The notes: generated from the letters alone by a model not told the origin. 64,000 nt of DNA from Aureimonas sp. ME7 (GCF_903970965.1 NZ_CAJCKW010000002.1:372001-436000), one strand, 5' to 3'; shown: positions 9,506-20,013, numbered from the stretch's first letter. Translations and numbers: made by a program.

Positions 9506-9667
9506 GCCATTGTCACGTTTCCACGCAAAATGGAAACGTTCCGAACAACGCCGGCTGTCGCCGCATGCCGGCGCATGCAGCGGTTCCGAAGCGATGGAAA
9601 CGGCAAGACAACGGCGGAATGATGGGGATCGCCTCCTCGACCCACGAGGATGCCCCCATCACGGGGA

Positions 9668-10669
<1,002 letters not shown>

Positions 10670-10694
10670 GGCTCGGACCTCAGGCGAATGGGCT

Positions 10695-11525
10695 TCATTT
10701 CACGGCGCCGAACGTCAGGCCGCGGACGAGCTGCTTCTGGGAGAACCAGCCGATGATCAGGATGGGTGCGATGGCGAGCGTCGAGGCCGCCGAAAGCTTG
10801 GCGTAGAAATTGCCCTGGGGGCTGGAGAACGACGCGATGAATGCGGTCAGCGGCGCCGCGTTCGTGGTGGTCAGAAGCAGCGTCCAGAACGCCTCGTTCC
10901 AGGCGAGGATGACGTTGAGAAGGATCGTCGAGGCGATGCCCGGCAGCGCCATCGGAGCCAGCACGCGGAACAGTTCCTGGCGCAGGTTCGCCCCGTCCAT
11001 GCGCGCCGCTTCCAGAATCTCGCCAGGGATTTCCTTGAAGTAGGTGTAGAGCATCCACACCACGATCGGCAGGTTGATCAGGAACAGGATGACGATCAAC
11101 CCGATGCGGCTGTCGAGAAGGCCGAAATTGCGGAACAGGATGGTGACCGGCACCAGCGCACCGACCGCCGGCATCATCTTCGTCGACAGCATCCACAGAA
11201 GTACGCCGCGCGTCTTGGGCGTCGGCGAGAAGGCCATCGCCCAGGCGGCGGGAATGGCGAAAACGAGGCCGAGCAGCGTCGATCCGAGCGACAGGTAGAT
11301 CGAGTTCAGAAGGAACGAGAAGTAGTTCCTCTGCTCCTGGATGGCGGCGTAATTCTCCGTCGTCCAGTTGAAGAAGACGAACTTCGGCGGGATCGAGATC
11401 GCGTCGAGCTCGGACTTGAACGAGGTCAGGACCGTCCAGAGGATGGGGAAGAAGATCAAGAGACCGACCGCCCAAGCGAGGACGGTCATCACGATCTTAC
11501 GCTGGGTGGAAACGCGGCGCGCCAC
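10695..11525 (-). CDS. smoG: Sugar-alcohol ABC importer, permease 2 (SmoG-like)
   Basis: A 276-residue CUT1 family permease with six predicted membrane helices and the EAA loop ([28 protein letters not shown]) that docks on the ATPase. The start is GTG at 11525, 3 bp after the smoF stop, with a GGAGG Shine-Dalgarno 8 nt upstream inside the end of smoF. It pairs with SmoF to form the membrane channel for polyols such as sorbitol or mannitol (substrate inferred from the binding protein). Confidence 0.88.
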   Translation of the reverse strand: MARRVSTQRKIVMTVLAWAVGLLIFFPILWTVLTSFKSELDAISIPPKFVFFNWTTENYAAIQEQRNYFSFLLNSIYLSLGSTLLGLVFAIPAAWAMAFSPTPKTRGVLLWMLSTKMMPAVGALVPVTILFRNFGLLDSRIGLIVILFLINLPIVVWMLYTYFKEIPGEILEAARMDGANLRQELFRVLAPMALPGIASTILLNVILAWNEAFWTLLLTTTNAAPLTAFIASFSSPQGNFYAKLSAASTLAIAPILIIGWFSQKQLVRGLTFGAVK

Positions 11526-11528
11526 GGA

Positions 11529-12392
11529 TCAGGCCTCCAGGTTCTTGCCGACGAGGCGCACGAGGAAGATCGAGACGATGTTGGCGAGCACCACCGCGAC
11601 GATGCCGCCGGCCGACGCCGTTCCGACGTCGCCTTCCAGCGAGATGATCGAGGCGATCAGGAACGGCAGGTTGGACGAGGACACGCCGCCGCCCGTCGTC
11701 ACGAAAATCTCGGCGTAGATCGACAGGAGGAAGATCGTCTGGATCAGGATCACCACCGTGATCGCGCGCTTCATGTGCGGCAGGGTGATGTAGAAGAAGA
11801 TCGACAACGGCTTGGCGCCGTCCATCTCGGCCGCCTCCTTCTGGTCCTCCGAGAGGGACTGGAGCGAGGTCAGGAAGATCAGGGTGGCGAAGGGCAACCA
11901 CTGCCAGGCGACGATGATGATGATCGAAAGAAGCGGATAGTTCGTCAGCCAGTCCACCGACGGCAGGCCAATCGCGTTCAGCGCCTGCCCGATCACGCCA
12001 TAGACCGGGTTCATCATCATGTTCTTCCAGACCAGCGCGGCGACCGTCGGCATGACGAAGAATGGCGCCAGCACGAGAAGGCGCACCGGCGACTGGCCGA
12101 AGAACTGCTGGTCGAGGAGAAGCGCGATCAGCGTGCCGCCGATCACGGTGATGGCGAGAACGCCGGCAACGAGGATCAGCGTGTTCTGGAACGCGCTGAT
12201 GAAGCGCGGGTCTGTCAGAAAGTAGGTGTAGTTCTCGATCCCGATGAACGGCGTCAGCGGATCGTAGAACGTGTAGCGCAGCGTCGAGAACCACAGCGTC
12301 AGCGCCAGTGGCACGAGCATCCAGATGAAGAGCGCGATCACCGAAGGCGCCATCATCGCCCGCGCCGCGGACCTCGTATGCGTTGTCGCCAT
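11529..12392 (-). CDS. smoF: Sugar-alcohol ABC importer, permease 1 (SmoF-like)
   Basis: A 287-residue CUT1 permease with a first helix near residues 17-38 (SVIALFIWMLVPLALTLWF) and an EAA loop (QKEAAEMDGAKPLSIFFYITLPHM). The ATG at 12392 (MATTHTRSAARAMM) is preferred because it matches the usual SmoF N-terminus; a TTG at 12419 would add nine residues. A 173-bp gap with two strong hairpins separates it from smoE, while smoF, smoG and smoK are tightly packed. Confidence 0.88.
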   Translation of the reverse strand: MATTHTRSAARAMMAPSVIALFIWMLVPLALTLWFSTLRYTFYDPLTPFIGIENYTYFLTDPRFISAFQNTLILVAGVLAITVIGGTLIALLLDQQFFGQSPVRLLVLAPFFVMPTVAALVWKNMMMNPVYGVIGQALNAIGLPSVDWLTNYPLLSIIIIVAWQWLPFATLIFLTSLQSLSEDQKEAAEMDGAKPLSIFFYITLPHMKRAITVVILIQTIFLLSIYAEIFVTTGGGVSSSNLPFLIASIISLEGDVGTASAGGIVAVVLANIVSIFLVRLVGKNLEA

Positions 12393-12487
12393 GGGGATCG
12401 GTCCAGATCGTTCGTCCAACGGAACCTATGGCCCGCTCGCGCGAGGCCAAGACCGTATCGGAGTGGTGCTCGGGGGAAACGATTGCG

Positions 12488-12554
12488 GGCGGGCCGCCGG
12501 AGGGCCCGCCACGTCGATTTCGACCGCGGCCCCCGGCGCATCGCCTGGGGCCGC
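12488..12554 (-). terminator. Two hairpins between smoE and smoF
   Basis: On the transcript of the minus-strand operon, two 8-bp perfect stems follow the smoE stop: 12547-12554 with 12526-12533 (GCGGCCCC/GGGGCCGC) and 12503-12510 with 12488-12495 (GGCGGGCC/GGCCCGCC, 7-nt loop). There is no T-run. They probably act as 3'-end stabilisers or a partial terminator that gives more binding protein than permease. Confidence 0.5.
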
Positions 12555-12565
12555 GCTTCGAGATG

Positions 12566-13885
12566 CTACTTGATGTAGCCGGCGCGCGTCATCTCGCGCG
12601 TCGCCTGGGCCTGCGCCGCGGCCAGCGCCTGATCCACGGTCTGCTGGCCCGACAGAGCGGCTGCCATCACCTGACCGACCGCCGTACCAAGGCCCTGGAA
12701 CTCGGGGATCGCGGCGAACTGGAGGCCGACATAGGGCTTGTCCGGTCCCGAACTCGGATCGGCGCGGTTGATCGCGGCAAGCGTCTGCTCGGCGAAGGGC
12801 GCAGCCTTCTTGTACTCGTCGTTGGCGTAGAGCGAGGTGCGCGTACCCGGAGGCACGTTGGCCCAGCCTTCCTTGGAAGCCACGAGGTCGGCATAGGCCT
12901 TGGACGTCGCCCAGGAGATGAAGGTCTCGGCGGCTTCCTTCTTCTGCGAGGAAGCCGGAATGGCGAGCGACCACGCCCAGAGCCAGTTGGCACCTTCGTT
13001 CGGGCAGCTGTCCGTGCCGCAAGGCGCCGGCGCGAAGCCGACCTGGTCGGCCACCTGGCTTTGCTTCGGATCGGTCACGAAGGACGCGGCCACGGTCGCA
13101 TCCATCCACATGCCGCACTTGCCCTGGCCGAACAAGGACAGGTTCTCGTTGAATCCGTTGGAGGCCGCGCCCGGAGGACCGTACTTGGTCATCAGGTCGA
13201 CGTAGAGCGACACGGCCTTTTTCCAGCCTTCGCTTTCGAACTGCGGCTTCCAGTCGGCGTCGAAGTAGTTCGCGCCGAACTCGCGGGCCATGTTGCCGAG
13301 AAACGCCATGTTCTCGCCCCAGCCCGGCTTGCCGCGCAGGCAGATGCCGTAGACCCCGGCGTTCTTGTCGGTCATCTTCTCGGCCGCTTCCGAGATGAAG
13401 TCCCAGGTCGGCTTCTCGGGCATCTTAAGCCCGGCCTTGTCGAGGAGGTCCTTGCGGTAGAGCGTCATCACGCTTTCGGCGTAGAACGGCGCGGCGAAGA
13501 GTTTGCCATCCGTCGAAAGCGCGGCGCGGATCGGCGGCAGGAGATCGTCGGCGTCGTATTCGGTGCCGAGGTTCTCGAGCGGCGACAGCCACTGCTGCTT
13601 CGACCAGATCGGAACCTCGTAGGTGCCGATCGTCATGATGTCGAACTGGCCGCCCTTGGTCGCGATATCGGTGGTGACGCGCTGGCGAAGGATGTTCTCC
13701 TCAAGCGTGACCCAGTTCACCATGATGTCCGGATGGGCCTTGGTGAACTCCGACGTCAGACCCTGCATGCGGATCATGTCGTTGTTGTTGACGGTGCCGA
13801 TCGTCAACGTCGTCTGCGCCATCGCCGGCATCGCAACCGACGCCGCGAGCGCGATCGCGCAAGCGAACCCAAGCCGTTTCGTCAT
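12566..13885 (-). CDS. smoE: Sugar-alcohol ABC importer, periplasmic binding protein (SmoE-like)
   Basis: A 439-residue family 1 extracellular solute-binding protein. Residues 1-23 form a Sec signal peptide with cleavage likely after AMA. The mature part carries segments I recognise from rhizobial SmoE sorbitol/mannitol-binding proteins: NDMIRMQGLTSEFTKAHPDI, LEENILRQRVTTDIATKGGQ, MTIGTYEVPIW, SNGFNENLSLFGQGKCGMWM and SKEGWANVPPGTRTSLY. The ATG at 13885 has GGGAGG about 9 nt upstream; an in-frame ATG 39 nt earlier would spoil the signal peptide. It is the first gene of the operon, with GGGCAAAT repeats just upstream. Confidence 0.92.
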   Translation of the reverse strand: MTKRLGFACAIALAASVAMPAMAQTTLTIGTVNNNDMIRMQGLTSEFTKAHPDIMVNWVTLEENILRQRVTTDIATKGGQFDIMTIGTYEVPIWSKQQWLSPLENLGTEYDADDLLPPIRAALSTDGKLFAAPFYAESVMTLYRKDLLDKAGLKMPEKPTWDFISEAAEKMTDKNAGVYGICLRGKPGWGENMAFLGNMAREFGANYFDADWKPQFESEGWKKAVSLYVDLMTKYGPPGAASNGFNENLSLFGQGKCGMWMDATVAASFVTDPKQSQVADQVGFAPAPCGTDSCPNEGANWLWAWSLAIPASSQKKEAAETFISWATSKAYADLVASKEGWANVPPGTRTSLYANDEYKKAAPFAEQTLAAINRADPSSGPDKPYVGLQFAAIPEFQGLGTAVGQVMAAALSGQQTVDQALAAAQAQATREMTRAGYIK

Positions 13886-13910
13886 ATGAAGGCCTCCCGA
13901 GCCATTCCAT

Positions 13911-13958
13911 GGGCAAATACCCAATCCTCGGGCAAATTCTCATCCAGTTTCGGGCAAG
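13911..13958 (-). promoter_or_regulatory. Repeated GGGCAAAT motifs upstream of smoE (candidate SorC-family operator)
   Basis: On the plus strand GGGCAAAT occurs at 13911-13918 and 13930-13937, and GGGCAAG at 13952-13958, spaced 19 and 22 bp, about two helical turns. The first is followed by ACCCAAT. The site lies 26-73 bp before the smoE ATG, where an operator would be expected. Related half-sites flank the regulator gene at 15037-15089. Confidence 0.5.
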
Positions 13959-13997
13959 TCAATCGATTCCCGTTTTGCAACGCCGAACGAATTGAAT

Positions 13998-15008
13998 TTA
14001 TCCCGATCCTCGCGTGGCCGCGAACTTCGATACCGGCTGCGCGCTGGACGTTTCGGACGACAAAAGCGCGATGGCGGTCTGTTCATCGGTGATCAGGCTG
14101 TCGACGAGGCCGCCCGACAGGGCCGCCAGAATGCTTTCGCGTTTGGGCTCCCCCATCGCGACGCCGACCACTTCGGCACTCTTTCGCAATGGGAACGGCG
14201 CACTGACGACCCGCTTGTTGAAGGCGCAGTCGAGGATATGCCCGTCGCGATCGTAGACCCAGCCGACGATCTCTCCGATCCCCCCTGTGGCCACGAGTTC
14301 GTCGCGTTCGCTTTCCGAAATGAAGCGGTCCATCAGGAGCTGCGCCTGCGGCCCGACTTCGCCGATCCCTACGAACGCGATGTCGGCCTGACGCGCCAGC
14401 TGCAGCGAGATTTGCACCACCTTCTGCTGATGCAGAAGGCTTCGCTCGCCGGGCGAGGAGGCAACGACGGGCAAGGGCATGGGGTAGTGGGCGGCGTCGA
14501 TCTTGTCGGCGAGCGAGAAGATGACGTTGTAGACGGCGGCCGAGCCGTCCGGCGCGATGTTACCGGTGAGCGATACGAGGCGGTGCTGCGGGCAGCGGAT
14601 GCGCGGAAGGTTCTCCACCGCCGCGCGGAGCGTGCGCCCCGTGCCGATGCCGATGACGAGCGGTTCGGCCTGGAGGAGCGTGCGCTCGATTCGGCTGGCG
14701 CAGGCTTCCGCGATGCCGAGCGTGGTGGACGGGGAGGTTTCGTCGGACGGCACGACCTCCACCGACGTCAGGGCGAACCTGTCCTGGAGCCGGCGGCCAA
14801 GCTCGAGGCAGGCGGCGATTGGGTGATCGATGCGCACCTTCACGAGCCCGGCCGAAACCGAGAGTGAAACGAGTCGCTGCGCGCCCTGTCTCGAAATTCC
14901 GAGCTGGGCGGCGATTTCCTCCTGCGTCTTGCCGGCGATGTAGTAGAGCCAGCCCGCTCTGGCGGCGTCGTCCAGGCGGCCTCCGGCATCCTCCGTTGCC
15001 CTACTCAT
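13998..15008 (-). CDS. SorC/DeoR-type sugar-binding transcriptional regulator
   Basis: A 336-residue regulator from the chosen start. An N-terminal helix-turn-helix (KTQEEIAAQLGISRQGAQRLV, residues ~26-46) is followed by a SorC-type effector-binding domain that resembles sugar-phosphate isomerases (PLVIGIGTGRTLRAAVE, ADIAFVGIGEVGP, GGIGEIVGWVYDRDG). ATG at 15008 is chosen because AGGGAG lies 9 nt upstream; ATG at 15038 would add ten residues. It lies 112 bp upstream of smoE on the same strand and likely controls the importer in response to a polyol or its phosphate. Confidence 0.88.
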   Translation of the reverse strand: MSRATEDAGGRLDDAARAGWLYYIAGKTQEEIAAQLGISRQGAQRLVSLSVSAGLVKVRIDHPIAACLELGRRLQDRFALTSVEVVPSDETSPSTTLGIAEACASRIERTLLQAEPLVIGIGTGRTLRAAVENLPRIRCPQHRLVSLTGNIAPDGSAAVYNVIFSLADKIDAAHYPMPLPVVASSPGERSLLHQQKVVQISLQLARQADIAFVGIGEVGPQAQLLMDRFISESERDELVATGGIGEIVGWVYDRDGHILDCAFNKRVVSAPFPLRKSAEVVGVAMGEPKRESILAALSGGLVDSLITDEQTAIALLSSETSSAQPVSKFAATRGSG

Positions 15009-15036
15009 GTGGACCGTCTCCCTGATCTGCTCATTC

Positions 15037-15089
15037 ATTGGGCATCCGCGCGATGAAGGTCGATGCATCGTCGGCAAGATCTGCCCAAT
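15037..15089. promoter_or_regulatory. Inverted ATTGGGCA/TGCCCAAT half-sites upstream of the SorC-type regulator
   Basis: ATTGGGCA at 15037-15044 and its exact reverse complement TGCCCAAT at 15082-15089 flank the presumed promoter of the regulator gene and lie upstream of the divergent ATP-grasp gene. Within the second copy, GGCAAGATCTGCCCAAT resembles GGCAAATACCCAAT before smoE, so both may be sites of the same regulator. Confidence 0.45.
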
Positions 15090-15183
15090 CCGCTTGAGAA
15101 TATCGCAACCGGTGGGAAAGAGACCTTGGAATCTTGCCGATTTGACGCATTCTGATGTTGCAAGTCAGCGAGGAGCACGGGAT

Positions 15184-16596
15184 TTGACGACATTCGACGA
15201 GATGCTGGTCGATACGAACGGTGTTCGAGCCCCCTATCGTCGTTTCCAGTCCTGGTACGAGAACCAGGTGCCGCAGACGCTGGCTGCCAAGGCCAGCGAA
15301 GCGGAGAGTTTCTTCCGTCGAACGGGCATCACCTTCAACGTCTACGGCCAGGAGGAGGCCGCCGAACGGCTGATCCCATTCGATCTCGTTCCGCGCATCA
15401 TCTCGGGGAGGGAATGGAGCGCGCTGGCCGAAGGCATCGAGCAGCGGGTGCGCGGCCTCAACGCTTTCCTCGACGACATCTATCACGATCAGGAGATCGT
15501 CAAAGCCGGGATCGTCCCCCGACGGCTGATCGATGGGAACGAGGCGTTCATTCCGCAGATGGTCGGGTTTCGTCCCCCTGGCGGAGTCTACACGCACATC
15601 ATCGGCGTCGACATCGTTCGCACTGCCGAGAACCAGTTCTACGTCCTGGAGGACAATGCCCGCACACCGTCGGGCGTGTCCTACATGATCGAGAACCGGG
15701 AAACGATGATGCAGATGTTTCCCGAACTCTTCGCGCAGAACCGGGTTCGCCCGGTCGAGAACTATCCGCGGCACCTGCGCCGCTCGCTGCAGGCGACCGC
15801 GCCGGACGCCACGCGCGGTGTCCCCCGCGTCGCCATCCTGACGCCCGGCATCCACAACTCCGCCTATTACGAACACGCCTTTCTGGCCGACCAGATGGGC
15901 GTCGAGCTCGTCGAGGGTTCCGATCTCAAGCTGATCGACGGGCGCATCGCCATGCGCACGACGGAAGGCTACCTGCCGATCGACGTCCTCTACCGCCGGG
16001 TGGACGACGCCTATCTCGATCCATTGACGTTCAATCCCGAATCGGTGCTCGGCGTGCCCGGCATCATGGACGTCTACCGGTCGGGCGGCATCACCATCGC
16101 CAACGCGCCGGGCACCGGCATCGCCGACGACAAGGCGATTTATTCCTACATGCCGGCGATCGTCGAGTTCTATACCGGGCGCAAGGCGATCCTCGAAAAC
16201 GTGCCGACATGGCGATGCGCCGAGGCTGACAGCCTTGCCCACGTGCTCGACAACCTGCACGAGCTGGTGGTCAAGGAGGTTCACGGCTCGGGTGGCTACG
16301 GCATGCTGGTCGGCCCCGCCGCGTCCAAGGCCGAGCGCGAAACCTTCGCGGCCAAGCTGCGAGAGCGGCCAGGCAACTACATCGCGCAGCCGACGCTCGC
16401 CCTTTCCACCGTCCCGATCCTCACGGAAAAGGGCCTGGCGCCCCGCCACGTCGATCTCCGGCCCTTCGTTCTCGTGTCCGACACGGTGAAGATCATCCCC
16501 GGCGGCCTGACGCGCGTCGCGCTCACCGAGGGCTCGCTCGTGGTCAATTCCAGCCAGGGCGGCGGGACCAAGGATACCTGGGTGCTGGAGGACTAG
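15184..16596 (+). CDS. Circularly permuted ATP-grasp type 2 family protein (DUF404/DUF407)
   Basis: A 470-residue protein of the ATP-grasp family that typically travels with alpha-E and Anbu genes. Characteristic stretches are YGQEEAAERLIPFDLVPRII, LNAFLDDIYHDQEIVKAGIV, NQFYVLEDNARTPSGVSYM, LVKEVHGSGGYGMLVGP and IAQPTLALSTVPI. The start is read as TTG at 15184 with a GAGGAG Shine-Dalgarno 8 nt before it; this gives the family's usual length, whereas the open frame continues upstream without conserved sequence. It probably ligates or modifies a peptide or amino acid. It leads the Anbu operon. Confidence 0.9.
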   Translation: MTTFDEMLVDTNGVRAPYRRFQSWYENQVPQTLAAKASEAESFFRRTGITFNVYGQEEAAERLIPFDLVPRIISGREWSALAEGIEQRVRGLNAFLDDIYHDQEIVKAGIVPRRLIDGNEAFIPQMVGFRPPGGVYTHIIGVDIVRTAENQFYVLEDNARTPSGVSYMIENRETMMQMFPELFAQNRVRPVENYPRHLRRSLQATAPDATRGVPRVAILTPGIHNSAYYEHAFLADQMGVELVEGSDLKLIDGRIAMRTTEGYLPIDVLYRRVDDAYLDPLTFNPESVLGVPGIMDVYRSGGITIANAPGTGIADDKAIYSYMPAIVEFYTGRKAILENVPTWRCAEADSLAHVLDNLHELVVKEVHGSGGYGMLVGPAASKAERETFAAKLRERPGNYIAQPTLALSTVPILTEKGLAPRHVDLRPFVLVSDTVKIIPGGLTRVALTEGSLVVNSSQGGGTKDTWVLED

Positions 16597-16651
16597 CGCT
16601 TCCGCCCGCTCCCGCCCATCGCGTCGACGCCATAGGACACCACCACACCCC

Positions 16652-17593
16652 ATGCCTCTTCTCGGACGCACCGCCAACGGCCTGTTCTGGATGCAACGCT
16701 ACATCGAGCGCGCGGAAAACATGGCACGCCTGCTCGATGCCGGGCTCCGCCTATCCCTGACGAACCTGTCGTCGGAGCCCGACGAGTGGCAGTCGGTGTT
16801 GGTTTCGGCGGGTGTCGAGACCGGATACCTCACGAAATACGCCGAGTTCGACCCCACTCATATCGTCGATTACATGCTTCGCGACCTCGACAATCCGTCG
16901 AGCGTTCTGTCCTCGATCGGTGTCGCGCGCACCAACGGGCGCATGGTGCGCACGGCCCTGACGCGCGAAACCTGGGAGGCGATCAACGAAAGTTGGATCG
17001 TGCTCAAGCGCCAGCTGTCGCGCCCCGTGGACGATCTCCCGGCCGTGCTGGCCATGGTCAAGGCGCAGACGGCGCTGATCCGCGGCTCGTTCTACGGAAC
17101 GATGCTTCGCAACTCGATCTTCGACTTCTGCAATCTCGGCACCTTCGTCGAGCGCGCCGACAACACGGCCCGCATCCTCGACGTGAAATACTGGGTGCTT
17201 CTGCCCGAGCATTCCTCCGTCGGCTCCTCGCTCGACAACTACCAATGGGGCTCGATCCTGCGTTCGGTGTCGGCGCTGCGCTCCTATGCCTGGGAATACG
17301 ATGCGGACTTCCGGGCGGTCGACATCGTCGACTTCTTGCTCTTGAACCGTCGCATGCCGCGATCGCTCGCCTATTCCTATCGCTGCATCAACGACAGTCT
17401 GGAATTTCTCTCCCGCGCCTACGGCGCGGAGCACGAGGCCCACGAAACGGCGCGCTCCATCGCGGCCCGTCTGGAGGCGGGCACGGTGAAGGACATCATC
17501 GACAACGGGCTGCATGAATTCCTGGAGGAAATCATCGTCGCCAACAACCGCTTGTCGAACGAGATCGCCCGCGCCTACAGCTTCTACTCCTGA
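16652..17593 (+). CDS. Alpha-E domain-containing protein (DUF403)
   Basis: A 313-residue, mostly helical protein with the characteristic N-terminus LLGRTANGLFWMQRYIERAENMARLLDA and an internal repeat of the same idea (NLGTFVERADNTARILDVKYW, ~166-186). Biochemical function is not established, but the family is nearly always found beside the circularly permuted ATP-grasp gene. It starts 55 bp downstream of that gene and precedes Anbu by 153 bp. Confidence 0.9.
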   Translation: MPLLGRTANGLFWMQRYIERAENMARLLDAGLRLSLTNLSSEPDEWQSVLVSAGVETGYLTKYAEFDPTHIVDYMLRDLDNPSSVLSSIGVARTNGRMVRTALTRETWEAINESWIVLKRQLSRPVDDLPAVLAMVKAQTALIRGSFYGTMLRNSIFDFCNLGTFVERADNTARILDVKYWVLLPEHSSVGSSLDNYQWGSILRSVSALRSYAWEYDADFRAVDIVDFLLLNRRMPRSLAYSYRCINDSLEFLSRAYGAEHEAHETARSIAARLEAGTVKDIIDNGLHEFLEEIIVANNRLSNEIARAYSFYS

Positions 17594-17746
17594 CCCGACA
17601 GCGCGTTCTGTGCGGCGGGAATGCCGCAGTCGGGACGAAGTTCGCTTCGCCCCCTTGTCGCATGGGCTATCGGTAGGAATACCGCTACCTCCGGCTGCCA
17701 AGCTTTGGCGCTGGGATGGCGATCGAGCGACGGGGAGCGGAAGGCA

Positions 17747-18493
17747 ATGACCTACTGCGTCGGACTTCTTCTGGAACGCGGAATGGTGTTCATGTCGGAC
17801 ACCCGGACGAACGCGGGCATCGACAACATTTCCGTCGTCACCAAGCTTCGCACCTGGGAAGTGCCGGGCGAACGATTCCTCTGCCTTCTGAGCGCGGGCA
17901 ATCTCGCGACGACGCAGTCCACGATCTCCCTTCTGGAGGAGCGCTGCCGGCTCCCCTCGCATCGCAAGTCGTCGCTTCTGGCGCAGCCGTCGATGTTCCA
18001 AACGGCCAAGCTCGTCGGCGAAACGCTGAAGGAGGTCATCTCCTACACGACCGAAGGCGGCCAGGAAGCCTCGAGCCGCTTCATGGGCAGCTTCATTCTG
18101 GGCGGCCAGATCGCCGGCAGCCGCCCTCGCCTCTTCATGATCTACCCCGAAGGCAACTTCATCGAGGCGGGTCCCGACAACCCGTTTTTCCAGATCGGCG
18201 AGCACAAGTACGGTCGCCCGATCCTGGTGCGGACCTACGAGCCGAACATGCCGCTCGAAGAGGCGGTGAAGCTGCTTCTCGTGTCCTTCGATTCGACCAT
18301 CAAGTCGAACCTCTCGGTCGGCCTGCCGATCGACGTGCAGGGCTACGAGACGGACAGTCTCGCAGCGGGCTTTCGCCAGCGCTTCGATCACCGCGATCCC
18401 TATTACCGCGCGATCTCGGACAGCTGGTCGGACGCTCTCAAGTCGGCCTTCGAAAGCTTGCCCTCGTTCGAGCCGAAGGCGCCGTCGGCTTGA
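17747..18493 (+). CDS. Anbu, ancestral proteasome beta-subunit-like peptidase
   Basis: A 248-residue Ntn-hydrolase related to HslV and proteasome beta subunits. Removing Met1 would expose Thr2 as the nucleophile. Asp18 (in MSDTRTNAGI) and Lys33 (VTKLRTW) match the Thr1/Asp17/Lys32-33 catalytic set in mature numbering. ATG at 17747 is set by the conserved TYCVGLLLERG N-terminus and a GGAGCGG Shine-Dalgarno; upstream in-frame codons would block Thr exposure. It is known as a self-compartmentalising ring or helix-forming peptidase of uncertain substrate. The transglutaminase-like gene usually present in this operon is absent here. Confidence 0.9.
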   Translation: MTYCVGLLLERGMVFMSDTRTNAGIDNISVVTKLRTWEVPGERFLCLLSAGNLATTQSTISLLEERCRLPSHRKSSLLAQPSMFQTAKLVGETLKEVISYTTEGGQEASSRFMGSFILGGQIAGSRPRLFMIYPEGNFIEAGPDNPFFQIGEHKYGRPILVRTYEPNMPLEEAVKLLLVSFDSTIKSNLSVGLPIDVQGYETDSLAAGFRQRFDHRDPYYRAISDSWSDALKSAFESLPSFEPKAPSA

Positions 18494-18505
18494 AACCGGC
18501 CGGCG

Positions 18506-18880
18506 TCAGCGGCTGAGCTTCTTCGCCGCGAGATCATTGAGATGCGCCTGCCAGAGCGCATCCTTTTCGGCGCCCAGCCGGAACAGGTAGCTCCAGGTAT
18601 AAAGCCCCGAATCGTGGCCGTCGTCGAAGACGATGCGCACGGCATAGTGACCGATCGGTCGGATATCGCTGATGGCGACGTCGCGCTTGCCGGCGACCGT
18701 CACCTTCTGGTCGGGCGAATGCCCCTGGACCTCGGCCGAAGGCGAGATGACGCGCAGGAACTCGGCGGTCAGTTCCGAGGCCTCCCCGCCGGGATATCGC
18801 AGCGTCAAACGGCGACGATCCTTGGAAACGACGAGTTCGTCGGGCGTCGGGGATTGCGTTCGGCTCATGTCGTGGCTCAC
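18506..18880 (-). CDS. DUF971 domain protein (GBBH-like N-terminal domain)
   Basis: A 124-residue small protein with the DUF971 pattern: [18 protein letters not shown] (~15-32), [46 protein letters not shown]. The fold is shared with the N-terminal domain of gamma-butyrobetaine hydroxylase; stand-alone copies have been linked to iron-sulfur or metal handling. The start is GTG at 18880, or ATG at 18868. It converges with Anbu and diverges from moaA, whose product carries two Fe-S clusters; a link is only suggestive. Confidence 0.82.
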   Translation of the reverse strand: MSHDMSRTQSPTPDELVVSKDRRRLTLRYPGGEASELTAEFLRVISPSAEVQGHSPDQKVTVAGKRDVAISDIRPIGHYAVRIVFDDGHDSGLYTWSYLFRLGAEKDALWQAHLNDLAAKKLSR

Positions 18881-18909
18881 CAGTCTTCCCGGCTCAACGG
18901 GTTGATTTC

Positions 18910-20013
18910 ATGACCCAACCTTTCCACATTCGCAAGCATCCCAGCCACGAAAGGGCGGTATCCGCCTCGCGCATGCTCGACATTCCCGCCAACGTCCAGA
19001 CATCACTTCCTGCCCGTTCGGGGCTGACCGATCCGTTCGGACGACGGGTGACGTATCTCCGCGTTTCGGTCACCGACCGATGCGACTTTCGCTGCGTCTA
19101 CTGCATGGCCGAGGACATGCAGTTTCTTCCCAAGCGCGATCTTCTCACGCTGGAGGAACTCGATCGCCTGTCGAGCGCCTTCGTCGAGCGTGGGGTGCGT
19201 CGGCTGCGGCTGACAGGCGGAGAGCCTCTTGTGCGCCGCAACCTGATGCAGCTCGTGCGCCGCTTGTCGCGCCACCTCGAAAGCGGGGCGCTTCAGGAAC
19301 TGACGCTCACCACCAACGGCTCCCAACTCGCCCAGCATGCCGCCGAACTCGCCGATTGCGGCGTGCGCCGGATCAACGTCTCGCTCGACACGATGAACCC
19401 CGAACGCTTCCGCCAGATCACGCGACGAGACCAGTTCGCGCGCGTGATGGACGGCATCCGCGCGGCGCAGGCGTCCGGCATCCGCATCAAGCTGAACGCC
19501 GTCGCCTTGAAAGGCGTCAACGAGTTCGAGCTTTCGGAAATGACCCGCTGGGCGCACGGCGAGAACATGGACCTGACGCTGATCGAGACCATGCCGCTCG
19601 GCGAGATCGACGAGGACCGGACCGATCGCTACCTGCCGCTCAGCACCGTCCGCCATCGATTGGCGCAGGAGTTCACGCTGACCGACCTGCCCGAGCGCAC
19701 CGGCGGTCCGGCGCGCTACGTACAGGTCGAGGAAACGGGCGGCAAGCTCGGCTTCATCACGCCGATGACGCACAACTTCTGCGAAGGATGCAACCGGGTC
19801 CGCCTGACCTGTACCGGCACGCTCTACATGTGCCTCGGCCAGGAGGACGCGGCCGATCTGCGTTCCGTGATGCGCGGCTCGGAAAGCGACGAAACGCTGC
19901 ACCGGGCGATCGACGAGGCGATCTCGCGCAAGCCGAAGGGACACGACTTCGTCATCGATCGCACGACGAAGCGTCCGGCCGTGTCGCGTCACATGAGCGT
20001 GACCGGAGGATAG
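18910..20013 (+). CDS. moaA: GTP 3',8-cyclase, molybdenum cofactor synthesis
   Basis: A 367-residue radical SAM enzyme that rearranges GTP in the first step of molybdopterin synthesis. The N-terminal cluster ligands are Cys58, Cys62 and Cys65 in CDFRCVYC. The C-terminal cluster ligands are Cys291, Cys294 and Cys308 ([13 protein letters not shown]...MC). [12 protein letters not shown] (~101-112) is the SAM-binding GGEP region, and the C-terminus ends in the conserved Gly-Gly. The first ~38 residues before [15 protein letters not shown] are not conserved, and the ATG at 18973 is an alternative start. Confidence 0.95.
   Translation: MTQPFHIRKHPSHERAVSASRMLDIPANVQTSLPARSGLTDPFGRRVTYLRVSVTDRCDFRCVYCMAEDMQFLPKRDLLTLEELDRLSSAFVERGVRRLRLTGGEPLVRRNLMQLVRRLSRHLESGALQELTLTTNGSQLAQHAAELADCGVRRINVSLDTMNPERFRQITRRDQFARVMDGIRAAQASGIRIKLNAVALKGVNEFELSEMTRWAHGENMDLTLIETMPLGEIDEDRTDRYLPLSTVRHRLAQEFTLTDLPERTGGPARYVQVEETGGKLGFITPMTHNFCEGCNRVRLTCTGTLYMCLGQEDAADLRSVMRGSESDETLHRAIDEAISRKPKGHDFVIDRTTKRPAVSRHMSVTGG

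Noticed and set aside
9620-9661. Imperfect hairpin downstream of smoK
   Set aside because: Two paired blocks (8 and 6 bp) are split by an unequal internal loop and no T-run follows on the relevant strand.
17594-17746. Possible remnant of a transglutaminase gene before Anbu
   Set aside because: No frame in the gap shows a catalytic Cys-His-Asp pattern or other similarity; it looks like plain intergenic sequence.
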